Assembly (NCBI RefSeq): GCF_002933815.1
Contig: NZ_BEYR01000003.1
Location: forward strand, 186,001 to 250,000
Direction: 5' to 3'
Source of the DNA: Sphingobacterium sp. HMA12
Lineage (GTDB): Bacteria > Bacteroidota > Bacteroidia > Sphingobacteriales > Sphingobacteriaceae
DNA length: 64,000 nucleotides
Of the stretch, positions 61,666 to 64,000 are shown piece after piece (positions within the stretch are counted from its first letter, which is position 1; every line of letters starts with the position of its first letter). A model generated the notes under the pieces. That model saw only the letters and a program-made list of their open reading frames with translations. It searched no databases and was not told the DNA's origin. A program made the position numbers and the translations under genes.

Positions 61666-62805
61666 ATGACAAAACAAAATTGGCTAGGAATTATCGTGGG
61701 AATGCTGTTTGCAAGTAATGTTAACGGACAGGCAGGTCGTTTGGAATGGCATAGATCCGTCGAGTTGCCATCTCCGCAGGGTGGGAAAGTGCACGCCGGA
61801 ATCGCTGGTCCCATTGTGGGGCTCTCAAATGGCTATCTGCTGATCGGTGGAGGAGCCAATTTTCCAGATTTACCTCCTTGGAAAGGTGGCGTAAAAAAGA
61901 TTCAAAAGGAAATCTTCGCTTATGTAAAAGACGGAAAAACACTTCGATGTGTAGCAAAAGATAGCCTTTCTGAGCCGATTGCATATGGTGCGAGCCTAAG
62001 CCTGCCAATAGGATTGTTCATTGTGGGTGGAGAGACTTCAAAGGGTAAATCAAATGCTTGTAGGCTGATTCAATGTAATGCTGATACCAAGCAGATTTCA
62101 ACGGCGAACTATCCGGATCTTCCATGGCCGCTATCCAATACTGGAGCGACATATATCGGAAATAAAATTTTTATTGCAGGGGGCGAAGGACAGGATACTG
62201 TATCGGATCGAGTGTTGCAATTGGACCTTGATGATCTTGAAAAAGGATGGATCTGCACGGGGCATCTTCCCTATGCAGTCTCACACGTGCAATTGTTGGC
62301 TGACAAACAAGGCAACCTTTATTTGGTCGGCGGAAGGAAAGCGAACAAAGATGAACCTTCGACTTTGTATCAAGGATTATTAAGTTCTTCAGACGGAGGG
62401 AAACATTGGCGGAAACTGGAGGATATTCCTTTCAAAGCTGCGGCTGCCGTGGCCTGTATCCTCCCTGACAATGGATTGTGGTTATTGAGTGCAGATCGTG
62501 GTGATACCTTTCATCGTGTGGAGACGCTTATTTCAGAAGCAAAAAAGACAACCGATCCACAGAAAGCACAGCAGCTGATCGCATCTAAAAATCAACTCCA
62601 AGTAAAACATCCGGGCTTCGGCAGAGCGGTATGGCGCTATGATTTGAAATTGGGGGAATGGAATCGGATGGGAGATCTACCTGCCGAAGGGCCGGTGACT
62701 ACCACAGCAGTTGTCTGGGATGATATGGTCATTTTACCTAGCGGAGAAATAAAGGCTGGCATTCGTACTCCTGATATTTTAGTGGCAACATTTTCTAAGA
62801 AATAG
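61666..62805 (+). CDS. nanM: Kelch-type N-acetylneuraminate mutarotase
   Basis: A 379-residue exported protein (signal ending S-N-V-N-G-Q near residue 22). It has Kelch repeats, each with a G-G pair preceded by a hydrophobic strand: L-L-I-G-G-G-A-N-F-P, L-F-I-V-G-G-E-T-S-K-G, I-F-I-A-G-G-E-G-Q and L-Y-L-V-G-G-R-K-A. This matches YjhT/NanM, a beta-propeller that speeds conversion of alpha- to beta-sialic acid in the periplasm, giving the form the transporters use. It lies between nanA and the MFS permease on one strand. Confidence 0.87.
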   Translation: MTKQNWLGIIVGMLFASNVNGQAGRLEWHRSVELPSPQGGKVHAGIAGPIVGLSNGYLLIGGGANFPDLPPWKGGVKKIQKEIFAYVKDGKTLRCVAKDSLSEPIAYGASLSLPIGLFIVGGETSKGKSNACRLIQCNADTKQISTANYPDLPWPLSNTGATYIGNKIFIAGGEGQDTVSDRVLQLDLDDLEKGWICTGHLPYAVSHVQLLADKQGNLYLVGGRKANKDEPSTLYQGLLSSSDGGKHWRKLEDIPFKAAAAVACILPDNGLWLLSADRGDTFHRVETLISEAKKTTDPQKAQQLIASKNQLQVKHPGFGRAVWRYDLKLGEWNRMGDLPAEGPVTTTAVVWDDMVILPSGEIKAGIRTPDILVATFSKK

Positions 62806-62859
62806 GATGTAGAACAAATAAGAGATAAATAACACACTATAAATCTGACAACATTCGAA

Positions 62860-64000
62860 ATGATATCTTCTTTACGATATAAGTCTTTTTACCCATGGCT
62901 CGTTGTAGCCCTTCTTTGGGGGGTAGCCTTACTGAATTATATGGATCGGCAGATGCTGTCGACGATGCGTGATGCCATGCAAATCGATATTCCTGAATTA
63001 CAGAAGGCCGAAACATTTGGTGTACTAATGGCCGTTTTTCTCTATATCTATGGTGTAATGAGTCCAGTAGCTGGCGTTGTGGCTGATCGCAGTAGCAGAA
63101 AATGGCTAATCGTAGGAAGTTTATTTGTCTGGTCAGCAGTAACCTATGGTATGGGGATGGCAAATGGCTATACCACACTATTGATATTAAGGGCTATTAT
63201 GGGATTTAGTGAAGCCTTATATATTCCTACAGCACTTTCGTTGATCGCAGATTATCATACGGGGAAAAATCGGTCGCTAGCTATTGGGTTGCATATGACG
63301 GGACTGTATACCGGACAAGCACTGGGTGGCTTTGGTGCGACTTTGGCCGCTACAAAGGGATGGCATACCGCCTTTCATTGGTTTGGGATAGTGGGTATTT
63401 GTTATGCATTCGTCCTCGCTCTGCTGTTGATAGAGAAAAAGCAGGAACCAACAGCAGAAGAGAAAAGCTCGGAAAGTCGACTGTCACTATTCAAAAGTCT
63501 ATCGCTCATATTTTCCAACCTGGCATTTTGGATTCTGCTGTTTTATTTTGCTGCCCCAAGTTTGCCGGGCTGGGCAATTAAGAATTGGCTACCAACTTTA
63601 TTTGCGGAAAGCTTGGATATCCCGATGTCAAGTGCGGGGCCTCTTTCGACGATTACGATCGCGCTATCATCCTTCATTGGTGTCATTGTTGGCGGAATCG
63701 CAAGTGATCGATGGGTGCAAAAGCATATTCGGGGCCGCATCTATACCAGTGCTCTTGGCCTTGGATTAACGATACCCGCGTTAGTGCTGTTGGGCGTAGG
63801 GCAGACGCTGCCAGCAGTATTGGGGGCAGCAATTTGTTTTGGAATTGGTTTCGGAATATTTGATGCCAATAATATGCCTATCCTCTGTCAAATTGTACCC
63901 AAAAACTTACGTGCGACAGCCTATGGCTTTATGAATATGGTAGGTGTATTTGCTGGAGCTGCCGTCACTCAATGGTTAGGAAAATTTAAAGATGAAGGGC
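62860..64000 (+). CDS. MFS permease, probable sialic-acid transporter (3' end outside window)
   Basis: An open frame from ATG 62860 to the window end gives 380 codons. It has about eleven hydrophobic segments and the MFS marks of N-Y-M-D-R-Q-M-L-S in helix one, V-A-D-R-S-S-R-K-W after helix two, and G-F-G-I-F-D-A-N-N-M-P-I late in the protein. The sequence resembles the ACS/sugar-acid branch that includes NanT-type carriers. Position immediately after nanA and nanM supports proton-coupled uptake of N-acetylneuraminate across the inner membrane. The last helix and stop codon are beyond the window. Confidence 0.87.
   Translation, partial: MISSLRYKSFYPWLVVALLWGVALLNYMDRQMLSTMRDAMQIDIPELQKAETFGVLMAVFLYIYGVMSPVAGVVADRSSRKWLIVGSLFVWSAVTYGMGMANGYTTLLILRAIMGFSEALYIPTALSLIADYHTGKNRSLAIGLHMTGLYTGQALGGFGATLAATKGWHTAFHWFGIVGICYAFVLALLLIEKKQEPTAEEKSSESRLSLFKSLSLIFSNLAFWILLFYFAAPSLPGWAIKNWLPTLFAESLDIPMSSAGPLSTITIALSSFIGVIVGGIASDRWVQKHIRGRIYTSALGLGLTIPALVLLGVGQTLPAVLGAAICFGIGFGIFDANNMPILCQIVPKNLRATAYGFMNMVGVFAGAAVTQWLGKFKDEG

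Noticed and set aside
1..64000. rRNA, tRNA, CRISPR arrays, transposases, phage or integrase genes
   Set aside because: I looked for tRNA-like arms, regular spaced repeats and recombinase motifs and saw none; absence is by eye only.

Overview
The window is chromosomal DNA from a member of the Bacteroidota, most probably Sphingobacteriaceae (Sphingobacterium-like). The evidence is four SusC/SusD pairs, a BT_3928-type protein, DUF1599, several -7 elements of the TAnnTTTG type and AT-rich intergenic regions. I see no rRNA, tRNA, CRISPR array, insertion sequence or phage gene. The assignment rests on gene content and my own reading of the motifs, not on a search.

Layout. 1-9.9 kb is mostly housekeeping: the 3' end of a thioredoxin-fold gene; a leftward operon DUF1599 - DoxX/BT_3928 - aroK - GDPD lipoprotein; a HipA-like kinase overlapping a DUF3037 gene; cysE-cysM; a VOC protein; a YeiH-type exporter; GNAT and MaoC genes. 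From 10.0 to 17.2 kb come an AHSA1 protein, a secreted esterase, and a rightward copper-handling cluster. That cluster holds a Cys/His-rich protein, an HMA-like/DUF3347 protein that has lost its metal ligands, a TRASH-like lipoprotein, a second DUF3347 gene broken by an in-frame amber codon, a DUF2231 membrane protein, and a multicopper oxidase with an added barrel-like C-terminus. 17.5-27.6 kb carries fabH, a divergent MocR regulator/ArgD-like aminotransferase pair, a Nudix hydrolase, two exported proteins of unknown function, and a large AsmA protein.

27.8-37.6 kb looks like one functional unit: a LytS-type histidine kinase, an HExxHxxGxxH metalloprotease lipoprotein, a SusC/SusD pair and a LytTR response regulator. 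A 21-bp-period direct repeat lies between the kinase and the protease. I read this as a sensor-controlled protein/peptide-harvesting locus. A second SusC/SusD pair follows at 37.8-42.5 kb. Next are a leftward TonB receptor/PepSY pair (probably siderophore-iron), a second GDPD, a TPR protein, and a third SusC/SusD pair whose mRNA appears to start with a 27-codon leader ORF.

53.1-64 kb is a sialoglycan locus. It has a sulfatase, a GntR/FCD regulator, a SusC/SusD pair, N-acetylneuraminate lyase, a Kelch sialate mutarotase and an MFS permease that runs off the window end. A 13-bp palindrome, TATGTAnTACATA, occurs upstream of the sulfatase and in the regulator/SusC divergent promoter, with a one-mismatch copy over the predicted SusC transcription start. 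This suggests one repressor coordinates desulfation, import and sialic acid breakdown.
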